Shown: one piece after another, positions 10,523-21,980 of the stretch | Layout: each line of letters opens with the position of its first letter | Numbering within the stretch: position 1 is the first letter of the stretch | The notes under the pieces: generated by a model | The model's database searches: none | Told to the model about the DNA's origin: nothing | What the model saw: only the letters and a program-made list of their open reading frames with translations | Origin: Endomychus coccineus | Taxonomy: Eukaryota; Arthropoda; Insecta; Coleoptera; Endomychidae | Reading direction: 5' to 3' | DNA length: 64,000 nt | NCBI GenBank assembly: GCA_958510875.1 | Contig: OY294070.1 | Span: 1,798,001-1,862,000, forward strand | Made by a program: the position numbers and the translations under genes

Positions 10523-13500
10523 TCATCTGCCAACTTCCTTATGTTTGTGCTTAATGTGTTTTTTTAAAGCTGACCTATAAGAGCTTGTATAATGACAATA
10601 CAGACAATTGTGTATCTCCTCTCTTGTGTGTTTAGAGTTGATGTGATTTTTTAAGTAAGCCTTCCGAGTGCTTCCATAATCACAATACAGGCAATTGTGC
10701 ATATTCTCTCTTGTGTGTTTAGAGTTGATGTGACTTTTCAAATTTGCCTCTAATGCGCTTTCATAATCACAATACTGACACTTGTGCATATTGTTTCATG
10801 TGTGTATAGAGTTGATGTGTCTTTTTAGAACTTGACTATTAGAGCTTTCATAATCACAATACTGACACTTGTACATATTCTCTCTTGTGTGTTTAGAGTT
10901 GATGTGATTTTTTAAGTGAGCCTTCTGAGTGCTTCTATAATCACAATACAGGCAATTGTGCATATTCTCTCTTGTGTGTTTAGAGTTGATGTGACTTTTC
11001 AAATTTGCCTCTAATGCGCTTTCATAATCACAATACTGACACTTGTGCATATTGTTTCATGTGTGTATAGAGTTGATGTGTCTTTTTAGAACTTGACTAT
11101 TAGAGCTTTCATAATCACAATACTGACACTTGTACATATTCTCTCTTGTGTGTTTAGAGTTGATGTGATTTTTTAAGTGAGCCTTCTGAGTGCTTCTATA
11201 ATCACAATACAGGCAATTATGCATATTCTCTCTTGTGTGTTTAGAGTTGATGTGACTTTTCAAATTTGCCTCTAATGCGCTTTCATAATCACAATACTGA
11301 CACTTGTGCATATTGTTTCTTGTGTGTATAGAGTTGATGTGTCTTTTTAGACCTCGACTATTAGAGCTTTCATAATCACAATACTGACACTTGTGCATAT
11401 TCTCTCTTGTGTGTTCAGAGTTGATGTGATTTTTTTAGTGAGCCTTCCGAGTGCTTCTATAATCACAATACAGGCAATTGTGCATATTCTCTCTTGTGTG
11501 TTTAGAGTTGATGTGACTTTTCAAATTTGCCTCTAATGCGCTTTCATAATCACAATACTGACACTTGTGCATATTGTTTCATGTGTGTATAGAGTTGATG
11601 TGTCTTTTTAGAACTTGACTATTAGAGCTTTCATAATCACAATACTGACACTTGTGCATATTCTCTCTTGTGTGTTTAGAGTTGATGTGATTTTTTAAGT
11701 GAGCCTTCCGAGTGCTTCTATAATCACAATACAGGCAATTGTGCATATTCTCTCTTGTGTGTTTAGAGTTGATGTGACTTTTCAAATTTGTCTCTAATGC
11801 GCTTTCATAATCACAATACTGACACTTGTGCATATTGTTTCTCGTGTGTATAGAGTTGATGTGTCTTTTTAGACCTCAACTATTAGAGCTTTCATAATCA
11901 CAATACTGACACTTGTGCATATTCTCTCTTGTGTGTTTAGAGTTGATGTGATTTTTTAAGTGAGCCTTCCGAGTGCTTCTATAATCACAATACAGGCAAT
12001 TGTGCATATTCTCTCTTGTGTGTTTAGAGTTGATGTGACTTTTCAAATTTGCCTCTAATGCGCTTTCATAATCACAATACTGACACTTGTGCATATTGTT
12101 TCATGTGTGTATAGAGTTGATGTGTCTTTTTAGAACTTGACTATTAGAGCTTTCATAATCACAATACTGACACTTGTACATATTCTCTCTTGTGTGTTTA
12201 GAGTTGATGTGATTTTTTAAGTGAGCCTTCCGAGTGCTTCTATAATCACAATACAGGCAATTGTGCATATTCTCTCTTGTGTGTTTAGAGTTGATGTGAC
12301 TTTTCAAATTTGCCTCTAATGCGCTTTCATAATCACAATACTGACACTTGTGCATATTGTTTCATGTGTGTATAGAGTTGATGTGTCTTTTTAGAACTTG
12401 ACTATTAGAGCTTTCATAATCACAATACTGACACTTGTACATATTCTCTCTTGTGTGTTTAGAGTTGATGTGATTTTTTAAGTGAGCCTTCCGAGTGCTT
12501 CTATAATCACAATACAGGCAATTGTGCATATTCTCTCTTGTGTGTTTAGAGTTGATGTGACTTTTCAAATTTGCCTCTAATGCGCTTTCATAATCACAAT
12601 ACTGACACTTGTGCATATTGTTTCATGTGTGTATAGAGTTGATGTGTCTTTTTAGAACTTGACTATTAGAGCTTTCATAATCACAATACTGACACTTGTG
12701 CATATTCTCTCTTGTGTGTTTAGAGTTGATGTGATTTTTTAAGTGAGCCTTCCGAGTGCTTCTATAATCACAATACAGGCAATTGTGCATATTCTCTCTT
12801 GTGTGTTTAGAGTTGATGTGACTTTTCAAATTTGTCTCTAATGCGCTTTCATAATCACAATACTGACACTTGTGCATATTGTTTCTCGTGTGTATAGAGT
12901 TGATGTGTCTTTTTTAGAACTTGACTATTAGAGCTTTCATAATCACAATACTGACACTTGTGCATATTCTCTCTTGTGTGTTTAGAGTTGATGTGATTTT
13001 TTAAGTGACCCTTCTGAGTGCTGCTATAATCACAATATAGGCAATTGTGCATATTCTCTCTTGTGTGTTTAGAGTTGATGTGACTTTTCAAATTTGCCTC
13101 TAATGCGCTTTCATAATCACAATACTGACACTTGTACATATTCTCTCTTGTGTGTTTAGAGTTGATGTGATTTTTTAAGTGAGCCTTCTGAGTGCTTCTA
13201 TAATCACAATACAGGCAATTGTGCATATTCTCTCTTGTGTGTTTAGAGTTGATGTGACTTTTCAAATTTGCCTCTAATGCGCTTTCATAATCACAATACT
13301 GACACTTGTACATATTCTCTCTTGTGTGTTTAGAGTTGATGTGATTTTTTAAGTGAGCCTTCTGAGAGCTTCTATAATCACAATACTGACACTTGTGCAT
13401 ATTCTCTCTTGTGTGTTTAGAGTTGATGTGATTTTTTAAGTGAGCCTTCCGAGTGCTTCTATAATCACAATACAGGCAATTGTGCATATTCTCTCTTGTG

Positions 13501-15579
13501 TGTTTAGAGTTGATGTGACTTTTCAAATTTGCCTCTAATGCGCTTTCATAATCACAATACTGACACTTGTGCATATTGTTTCATGTGTGTATAGAGTTGA
13601 TGTGTCTTTTTAGAACTTGACTATTAGAGCTTTCATAATCACAATACTGACACTTGTACATATTCTCTCTTGTGTGTTTAGAGTTGATGTGATTTTTTAA
13701 GTGAGCCTTCCGAGTGCTTCTATAATCACAATACAGGCAATTGTGCATATTCTCTCTTGTGTGTTTAGAGTTGATGTGACTTTTCAAATTTGCCTCTAAT
13801 GCGCTTTCATAATCACAATACTGACACTTGTGCATATTGTTTCATGTGTGTATAGAGTTGATGTGTCTTTTTAGAACTTGACTATTAGAGCTTTCATAAT
13901 CACAATACTGACACTTGTACATATTCTCTCTTGTGTGTTTAGAGTTGATGTGATTTTTTAAGTGAGCCTTCCGAGTGCTTCTATAATCACAATACAGGCA
14001 ATTGTGCATATTCTCTCTTGTGTGTTTAGAGTTGATGTGACTTTTCAAATTTGCCTCTAATGCGCTTTCATAATCACAATACTGACACTTGTGCATATTG
14101 TTTCATGTGTGTATAGAGTTGATGTGTCTTTTTAGAACTTGACTATTAGAGCTTTCATAATCACAATACTGACACTTGTGCATATTCTCTCTTGTGTGTT
14201 TAGAGTTGATGTGATTTTTTAAGTGAGCCTTCCGAGTGCTTCTATAATCACAATACAGGCAATTGTGCATATTCTCTCTTGTGTGTTTAGAGTTGATGTG
14301 ACTTTTCAAATTTGTCTCTAATGCGCTTTCATAATCACAATACTGACACTTGTGCATATTGTTTCTCGTGTGTATAGAGTTGATGTGTCTTTTTAGAACT
14401 TGACTCAGAGCTTTCATAATCACAATACTGACACTTGTGCATATTCTCTCTTGTGTGTTTAGAGTTGATGTGATTTTTTAAGTGACCCTTCTGAGTGCTG
14501 CTATAATCACAATACAGGCAATTGTGCATATTCTCTCTTGTGTGTTTAGAGTTGATGTGACTTTTCAAATTTGCCTCTAATGCGCTTTCATAATCACAAT
14601 ACTGACACTTGTACATATTCTCTCTTGTGTGTTTAGAGTTGATGTGATTTTTTAAGTGAGCCTTCTGAGTGCTTCTATAATCACAATACAGGCAATTGTG
14701 CATATTCTCTCTTGTGTGTTTAGAGTTGATGTGACTTTTCAAATTTGCCTCTAATGCGCTTTCATAATCACAATACTGACACTTGTACATATTCTCTCTT
14801 GTGTGTTTAGAGTTGATGTGATTTTTTAAGTGAGCCTTCTGAGTGCTTCTATAATCACAATACTGACACTTGTGCATATTCTCTCTTGTGTGTTTAGAGT
14901 TGATGTGATTTTTTAAGTGAGCCTTCCGAGTGCTTCTATAATCACAATACAGGCAATTGTGCATATTCTCTCTTGTGTGTTTAGAGTTGATGTGACTTTT
15001 CAAATTTGCCTCTAATGCGCTTTCATAATCACAATACTGACACTTGTGCATATTGTTTCATGTGTGTATAGAGTTGATGTGTCTTTTTAGAACTTGACTA
15101 TTAGAGCTTTCATAATCACAATACTGACACTTGTACATATTCTCTCTTGTGTGTTTAGAGTTGATGTGATTTTTTAAGTGAGCCTTCCGAGTGCTTCTAT
15201 AATCACAATACAGGCAATTGTGCATATTCTCTCTTGTGTGTTTAGAGTTGATGTGACTTTTCAAATTTGCCTCTAATGCGCTTTCATAATCACAATACTG
15301 ACACTTGTGCATATTGTTTCATGTGTGTATAGAGTTGATGTGTCTTTTTAGAACTTGACTATTAGAGCTTTCATAATCACAATACTGACACTTGTACATA
15401 TTCTCTCTTGTGTGTTTAGAGTTGATGTGATTTTTTAAGTGAGCCTTCCGAGTGCTTCTATAATCACAATACAGGCAATTGTGCATATTCTCTCTTGTGT
15501 GTTTAGAGTTGATGTGACTTTTCAAATTTGCCTCTAATGCGCTTTCATAATCACAATACTGACACTTGTGCATATTGTT
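10523..15579 (-). pseudogene. Finger array of gene 2 beyond a repeated stop codon
   Basis: About 58 finger units continue downstream of the gene 2 stop. The same linker TGA (IHT-TGA-AAC-AAT-ATG) occurs at 15580, 15319, 15058, 14103, 13842, 13581, 12623, 12362, 12101, 11579, 11057 and 10796. Other lesions are an Arg-to-TGA near 11876, a Leu-to-TAA near 11437, one extra T near 12911 and a net 2-bp loss near 14405. The last finger before the TGA at 10523 (ending KHKEVGR) is intact and matches the terminal finger of copy 1. After each repeated stop an ATG lies in frame three codons later, so each unit is by itself an 84-codon three-finger ORF. Confidence 0.7.
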
Positions 15580-16690
15580 TCATGTGTGTATAGAGTTGAT
15601 GTGTCTTTTTAGAACTTGACTATTAGAGCTTTCATAATCACAATACTGACACTTGTGCATATTCTCTCTTGTGTGTTTAGAGTTGATGTGATTTTTTAAG
15701 TGAGCCTTCCGAGTGCTTCTATAATCACAATACAGGCAATTGTGCATATTCTCTCTTGTGTGTTTAGAGTTGATGTGACTTTTCAAATTTGTCTCGAATG
15801 CGCTTTCATAATCACAATACTGACACTTGTGCATATTGTTTCTCGTGTGTATAGAGTTGATGTGTCTTTTTAGAACTTGACTATTAGAGCTTTCATAATC
15901 ACAATACTGACACTTGTGCATATTCTCTCTTGTGTGTTTAGAGTTGATGTGATTTTTTAAGTGACCCTTCTGAGTGCTGCTATAATCACAATACAGGCAA
16001 TTGTGCATATTCTCTCTTGTGTGTTTAGAGTTGATGTGACTTTTCAAACTTGCCTCTAATGCGCTTTCATAATCACAATACTGACACTTGTACATATTCT
16101 CTCTTGTGTGTTTAGAGTTGATGTGATTTTTCAAGTGAGCCTTCTGAGTGCTTCTATAATCACAATACTGACACTTGTACATATTCTCTCTTGTGTGTTT
16201 AGAGTTGATGTGATTTTTTAAGCAAGCCTTCTGAGTGCTTTCATAATCGCAATACTGACACTTGTGTATTTTCTCTCTTGTGTGTTTAGAGTTGATGTGA
16301 TTTTTTAAGTGAGCCTTCTGAGTGCTTCTATAATCACAATACAGGCAATTGTGCATATTCTCTCTTGTGTGTTTAGAGTTGATGTGACTTTTCAATTTTG
16401 CCTCTAATGCGCTTTCATAATCACAATACTGACACTTGTGCATATTGTTTCTCATGTGTATAGAGTTGATGCGTCTTTTTAGACCTCGACTATTAGAGCT
16501 TTCATAATCACAATACTGACACTTGTACATATTCTCTCTTGTGTGTTTAGAGTTGATGTGATTTTTCAAGAGTTCCTTCTGAGTGCTTTCATAATCGCAA
16601 TACTGACACTTGTGTATTTTCTCTCTTGTGTGTTTAGAGTTGATGTTACTTTTTAGACACTTGTGGATCTTCTCCCTTTTTATCTTTATG
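10523..16690 (-). repeat. 261-bp three-finger higher-order repeat, nested in a 1.48-kb repeat
   Basis: Stops are spaced 261 bp apart within clusters, equal to three 87-bp fingers. The clusters themselves recur: the layout starting at 12623 is repeated at 14103 (1,480 bp) and 13581 at 15058 (1,477 bp), with a related third layout at 15580-16300. This is the hierarchical organisation of a satellite, in DNA that is zinc-finger coding in origin. Confidence 0.88.
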
Positions 16691-17283
16691 GAGTTGATAT
16701 GACTTTTCAAATTTGACAACTGAGAACTTCCAAAATCGCAATGTTGACCCCTTTTGGCTTTCCTATCAACATTATTTTTCAAAGTATTTTCGCTCGTGTT
16801 ACTGATGGCAGATACCAACTTAGAAGATAGAACATGATGATAATCGAAACATTCATTTTCCATTTTATGTGGAACCATCACCTGATTTTCCATCTTTGTC
16901 ACATCATGAAAATTATACCCATTACCTTGGCATTCCAATGGGTCCTTTGAACCCAGAATTCCGATAGAACTGTACAATCCCTTGTCATCTGAACAATCAG
17001 AATCAATTATATCTTTACATACCTCATCTAGATGGCACTTCTCGATTCTGAAAATGATATTTTTAATTGTTTAATACTCGCAAGAAGGTCAACGCATATT
17101 GTATTGGTGAGTCATTTGATTCTTCTTGATTTATTTATTGACAAAAACTTACTTTATATTGAATTCCTGGCAATCTACAGACTCCTCTTTGATTTCATCT
17201 AACAATTCGGGAATATTTTCGTATTTAATTTCAATCTGATCTTCCCAATCTGGATAATTCATGAGTGTTGATGTTGATAACAT
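15580..17283 (-). CDS. C2H2 zinc-finger protein, gene 2 (532 aa, truncated)
   Basis: Exon 1 (17283-17153) starts MLSTSTLMNYPDWEDQIEIK and ends AA|GTAAGT. Exon 2 starts at 17047 after TTTTCAG, and the frame ends at TGA 15582-15580. N-terminal residues after the splice (IEKCHLDEVCKDIID and onward) align closely with gene 1. A degenerate first finger and an internally deleted one (HKC joined to LKSNINSKH) are followed by 12 complete fingers of about six types (e.g. LEANLKS, RKAHLKN, QKAHLKN, NSQVLKR). One finger has its first His changed to Arg (LKRRINSIH). The stop is an Arg codon (ACA AGA) changed to ACA TGA in the linker after the 12th finger. An intact terminal finger at 10523 shows that the ancestral protein was far longer. 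A nuclear nucleic-acid-binding role is inferred from the fingers. Confidence 0.75.
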
Positions 17284-18150
17284 GGTTAGTGATTGTATTG
17301 AAGGTTAGATGGTTTCAAACAAACGTATGTTTGCGGGTTGCGGACAAGAACGAAAGATGAGTTCAACGTTAAACTCCATCCATAGATATTATGTATGTAT
17401 ACATACATGGATAGCGCATCAGGGTCTACCACAAAGAGTTCTATACATAGACATAGAACTCTTTGGTCTACCACGGTCGTACATACAGGTCTGGGAACTC
17501 GTATGTTTCGACATGGGTCTCTTACGCGTCGCCAAACTCGTAGTCTCTCGCTCAGCCACTAGCTAGCGCTTGGATCTCCAAGTACGGCAACAATCACATT
17601 AAGTAAAATAATTTTTCTCGTAACGCAATATTTATTATTCTGATTTGAGAGCGGAATAGAACTGTTACTCTTGTCAAAATGTATTACTCATCTTAAAAAT
17701 AACTTCCCCTTTTTCGTTATACATGCTCGCACACATAAAAGACCTCGTTAAAACGATTTCCATCCGGAATCGCAAGCATCCACTTTTTTCGCATTTCCGC
17801 ATCTTTCGGCACTTTAAAAACAGAAGTTTCTAGCTTTACACTTTTGTACCCCGATTTGCATTTCGGCACAATGCACGATTTCGTAATTTGTTCCTAAATA
17901 CGCAGATATTCCTTGTGTTTACAAGTCAACTGACAGTTGTCAGAGAATACTCCTATGTGACGACTTTTGGTACTACGCGACAGTCGACGCTTAGCGGTCC
18001 CACTTCTCACATAGGAAACAGCCTCGAGTTTCCAGCCCTGTATGTACGACCGTGGGGTCTACATAAGGAACAGCTGATTTGGGGCAAAACGGCAAAACGT
18101 CGTTCTGTTATCGCCAGAAAGACTAGGTACATGTTAATATAATATATTGC
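17284..18150 (-). promoter_or_regulatory. 5' flank of zinc-finger gene 2
   Basis: Shared with 8252-9130. It has an inverted repeat at 17474-17506 against 18020-18054, and a near-perfect hairpin at about 17433-17474 whose arms AAAGAGTTCTAT and ATAGAACTCTTT flank a short loop. The phrase around 17401-17430 (acatggatagcgcatcaggg) matches 9003-9022, on the opposite side of the inverted repeat in copy 1, so the flank was rearranged after duplication. No clear core promoter found. Confidence 0.5.
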
Positions 18151-19616
18151 ATTATATTGTTTCCATGAGAAAACACAATTTTTTTTAAATTATAGTAGTT
18201 CTTTAGTTGTAGTAGAATTAAATAAAAAATTTTAATAAATGATATATTTTTGTAAATCCTAGAAACAAATTCAGTTTCAATTGATTCCTTTGCATTGAAT
18301 CACTAGTCAAAATTTCATTGTTATTGTAAGATGAGATCAACTTTTTATGAAACTGAATTTCTTTAAAAGTTTCTATAGTTCTATATGTATTATTTATTAA
18401 TTTCAGGTGTTCATTACTAAATATCATTTAATGTGGAGTACAGTAATTTCACTCAATTTCAGAATTAAATTTTCAAATGATGAAATAACAAAGCAAGTTG
18501 CAAATACTTGCTTCATGGAAATATGACTAATTTTAAAATGAGAGATAATTTATTCTATATCTTCATTATAATTTTGAACATAATGTTATTATATATTGTT
18601 TCTGAATCATAAAAACCATGAAAAAGAATTTATAAGTTAATAATTCATGAAATCCATAAAGTGTTCCAATTAAATCATAGTAAATTATGCACGTGGTGCC
18701 CCAAATCACGTGGTACGAATGATTTCCGTCTCTGTCTAATGTCAGTGGTGAAATCGGATTATCTCACGTGTTGGAGTAATCAACCGAAGAGGTTGGTATA
18801 TTATGCACTCTGTTCAACGTAGTCATAACATAGCCGGCCATAACATTGCTTAACATTTGGTAAAAAGATCAGAAGTATCTCACGCCACTAAAAGAAATAA
18901 AACAATGTACCACATAGACTGATAGATTTCTAGAACTTTACAAAATTCACGGAGAATGTGAGATTACTCGAGTGCGCCAGGTGTCAGTAGCAGTTTTAAG
19001 CATATTTAAATGCCTATACAATTTGTGACATAAAAAAATGTGGAGTTTCTGGAGCACCTAGTAAATGGGAAATTAAGAACTTTGAGATGATCCTCCATAC
19101 GTTTGAGTGAGTGTTAAAATTCTTTCTGTACGTTTCATAGACGGAAATGGCGGGCTATTTAAAATTCAAGTGGTGGTCAAGACAAGATTTAGGTTATGCT
19201 CAATCACCCGAACGATTTCCTCTATATGACAGTGCTGGTGGGACATGCCTGTGAAAAAGTAAGTGGGAAGCGAAGTAATAAAACACCCATATCGATAGTA
19301 TTTTTTATTAAAAATGTAAATACAATGTATTCGAGAGTGAAGACGGTGAAATGTCATGTCCATTTTACTCTCGGTAGTATAAAATCTTAACATAGAAAAT
19401 TTTTTAGGTACTTTTTACAAATTATACATTGATGTACATCGTTTGGGACTTTTCAAGTTGAAGATATTTGGTTAGTTTCTTTGGTATTCGATTCTGAGGC
19501 ACATTCAAAGCTTTGGTAATAAAGGTTTGGCAGTGGTCTTGGAAACTGGATAAATATAACCTTCAAGTATATGGTTATTGATTAGTACTAATATTCGAAA
19601 CTAATAAGTAATAATT
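18151..19616. other. Intergenic DNA with a cluster of CACGTG sites
   Basis: No gene seen; open frames are short and AT-biased. Three palindromic CACGTG E-boxes occur at 18690, 18707 and 18765. They lie about 1.4-1.5 kb upstream of the gene 2 ATG; whether they act on it is unknown. Confidence 0.35.
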
Positions 19617-20224
19617 AATCACCCTTGTCCACTAAAAATACAGTTTAAGTACTAACGAACTTTCAACCACCAAGTAGCCAACATCAGAGTAATCTTAATT
19701 GGAAAATGTGCCTGTTTAAATACTATTTGGGGACAAAAATGTAAACAAGTAGTTACCTCGGGTGGAGATAAATTGCTTATACATTTACATCCCTTCTAAA
19801 TTACCTAGATATAGTTCAGTCAAAAATGTAAATAACATCTAAAACAGGTGGTACAAAAGCGAATTGAAAAATTATTTTTGCATTGTGTTGGGTTTGGCTT
19901 CTAGATCATTTGTGGACTGGTGAATAAGCGCGCTCATGACTTTTCCTATTACTAAAGAAGGAAAAACCATTTTCTTTTGACAATGTATATAACAAATGGA
20001 ATACCTCAGGATCTTTTAACCTAATGTTTCTGAAATTTGGTATCGCCGGGGGGTTTTTAGGTCCGCTGAACCCGAATCTGAAGTCGTAAAATGGGAAATC
20101 CAACACGTTTGCCGGAAAACCAGGAAAATGTTACCAAATCTTAGCAGCAAACAACATTTTTTCTCAGATTTGTGATATTGAAATAATAAGATGCCGAGAC
20201 GTGTCTCGGTAGAAATTTGATTGA

Positions 20225-20490
20225 AAGAAGGAAAATTCTGGATAATTGGTGGAAAATTGTTTATGTCGTCTTAAAAAATACCTACACATTATAGGCATCG
20301 TACATGGTCCTGTATGTAGGAAATGTCGAGAGGTGGAGGAGAAACTGCCTCTCACATCCTAATGGAAAGCCCAGATAGCTTTTGCACCCTTCCGTCTTCC
20401 GTTTTCGTTACTCTAGTGAAGCATAACTTTTTGCAGAAGGAGTTATGAAGTCAGCGTCTGCAACATTCTGGGTCTCTATAGATGATGATG
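20225..20490 (+). pseudogene. 3' end of a non-LTR retrotransposon (zinc-knuckle tail)
   Basis: Frames at about 20255-20370 read LKKYLHIIGIVHGPVCRKC, then after a frameshift ETASHILMESPDS. This follows the pattern of the C-terminal Cys-His knuckle of I/R1-group LINE ORF2 proteins (CRxCxEEEETAxHIxxxCP). It is a short, frameshifted remnant lying immediately before the hAT element. Confidence 0.55.
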
Positions 20491-20503
20491 ATTATGAAGA
20501 GAG

Positions 20504-21980
20504 CAGTGGCGGCTCCTCGAAGGAGGCTAAGGAGGCTCAGCCTCCTCACCAATTTATCTTAATGATCATTCTCCATTTTATTTCCTGTTTCTCTGATAAT
20601 TTTTAAAATTTTACAATTAATTCCCCGTTCTCAGTAGTTATTTTTAATCTGGCAACAGTGGCCAGAGGCTAGATTCTCTATATATCTCAAACGCTAAATA
20701 CGTGTGGTGAACACAGTTGCCGTTTTTTCAACCAGTTCAATTGCCAAATAGTATAAAATAGCGGATATGGCAACACCCTCTGTAGGCTAGCTTCTCGTTC
20801 GCATTCGGTCGTTCGTATGAAATACGATTACTTGCCACCGCGCGACACGTGCTCCCACAGTTGTTGTTTTTGTTCGCGATGCGATGTAAGGTTAAGTTAT
20901 AATTTATCTGCTCGGTGAGTTATTAACAAAGAGTTCTTTGGTTCTTAAACGTTAAAACGTGATTTAGTTGCTTAGATCTTAGAAAATCCATTTAGTGGAT
21001 TAACATATGACAGAAAACTGAAAAGTGATTTTTAGAAATAAACGGCCTTTACCGGATTTGAAAGGATTGACAGGTTGATAATTGTAAAAAATATTTATGG
21101 TTAACGGAATCTGAGGGAAACAATAAATTATATTGCTGGTATTGCTTGCTATTTACATCAGATACAACTTCATGTTAGGGGCACTCGGGTTATGATGATT
21201 TGAAAAATTCAGCTCGTGTTATAGACAGACATGAAAAATCGCAGGAACATATTACATTGAGTATTAAGTTTAAATTAACCGGTAAACAGAATATTGTTAG
21301 AGGAGGAAAACATATAATTTGGTAGACAAGAAACTACATTATAAACACTTTTTTTTATGAAATTTTAGATACTATTAAAGGTCAAATTGAGATTCGATTT
21401 TCCGATTTACATGAATTGAAGTTTTTCGACTTGATGAATAGAAGATTTTTCGAATCTTTTTCAAAAGAGTTTCCCAATACACTTTTAGATAACTTAGTTC
21501 TAAAATATAAATTTTTTGATAAAATAGCACTGCACAATGAATTATGCGTTATATACTCGGAAAAAGATATTTTAGGCCAGTACGACATTCACGCTGATAT
21601 GATAAAATATATGATAGACAATGATTTGCAACAAGTTTTACCTCAGTTTTTTAAACTACTTTGTTTGACAGTCACCATTCCTGTCACGTCGGCATCGGTG
21701 GAGAGATCATTTTCTACTCTCAAACGAATTAAAACTTACTTACATGCGATCATGCGAAATACAACGGGCCAAAATTGTTTATACAATGTTAGTTTGATAT
21801 CTATTGAAAAAGATTTAGTAAAACACTTAAAACAAAATGAAGAGAGTGTGGCAGAGATGCCAGAACTTTAGCGTTTAAAACTCATAGCTGTCTCTAATTA
21901 TTAGGTTAACTAATACAAATATGTGTCTTTTCTTCTGCCTCCTTAAGACCTAGCATCAGCTTATTCCTCCATGTTCCTCA
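20504..21980 (+). mobile_element. hAT element, internally deleted (TTF-finger/ZMYM1-like group)
   Basis: The left end starts CAGTGGCGGCTCC, a typical hAT terminus. Around 21090-21260 a frame resembles the N-terminal TTF-type zinc finger (LTESEGNNKLYCWYCLLF, then VIDRHEKSQEHI). The frame at 21416-21871 encodes the transposase C-terminus with the dimerisation motif IPVTSASVERSFSTLKRIKT. The central catalytic part is missing, so this is a deletion derivative. The right terminus (about 21945-21980) is degenerate and was not fixed exactly. Confidence 0.75.
21416..21871 (+). pseudogene. hAT transposase C-terminal fragment
   Basis: The open frame contains the hAT dimerisation region (SASVERSFSTLKRIKTYL, then a tail of the SLISIEKDL type), as in ZMYM1-like transposases. 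It lacks the catalytic core and a credible start. In intact relatives this region mediates transposase dimerisation; here it is a fossil. Confidence 0.75.

Larger units (their letters stand above)
10018..18150. repeat. Tandem segmental duplication, copy 2
   Basis: This is the counterpart of 1088-9130, with the same exon-intron layout and flanks. The finger arrays have diverged in unit type: copy 1 is dominated by dimers, copy 2 by trimers. The arrays therefore expanded independently after the duplication or were separately homogenised. Confidence 0.85.

Noticed and set aside
10796..15573. Each 84-codon three-finger ORF as an independent small gene
   Set aside because: They are fragments of one array created by a repeated TGA; no promoter or splice signal separates them. 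Reinitiation remains possible but is unsupported.
10796..15582. TGA read as selenocysteine or programmed readthrough
   Set aside because: The codon replaces a linker Arg and is absent in other units; no SECIS-like element was sought successfully and no conserved readthrough context is apparent.
1469..16690. Regular 87-bp repeats resembling a CRISPR array
   Set aside because: There are no unique spacers; every unit translates as a C2H2 finger, and the locus has introns.
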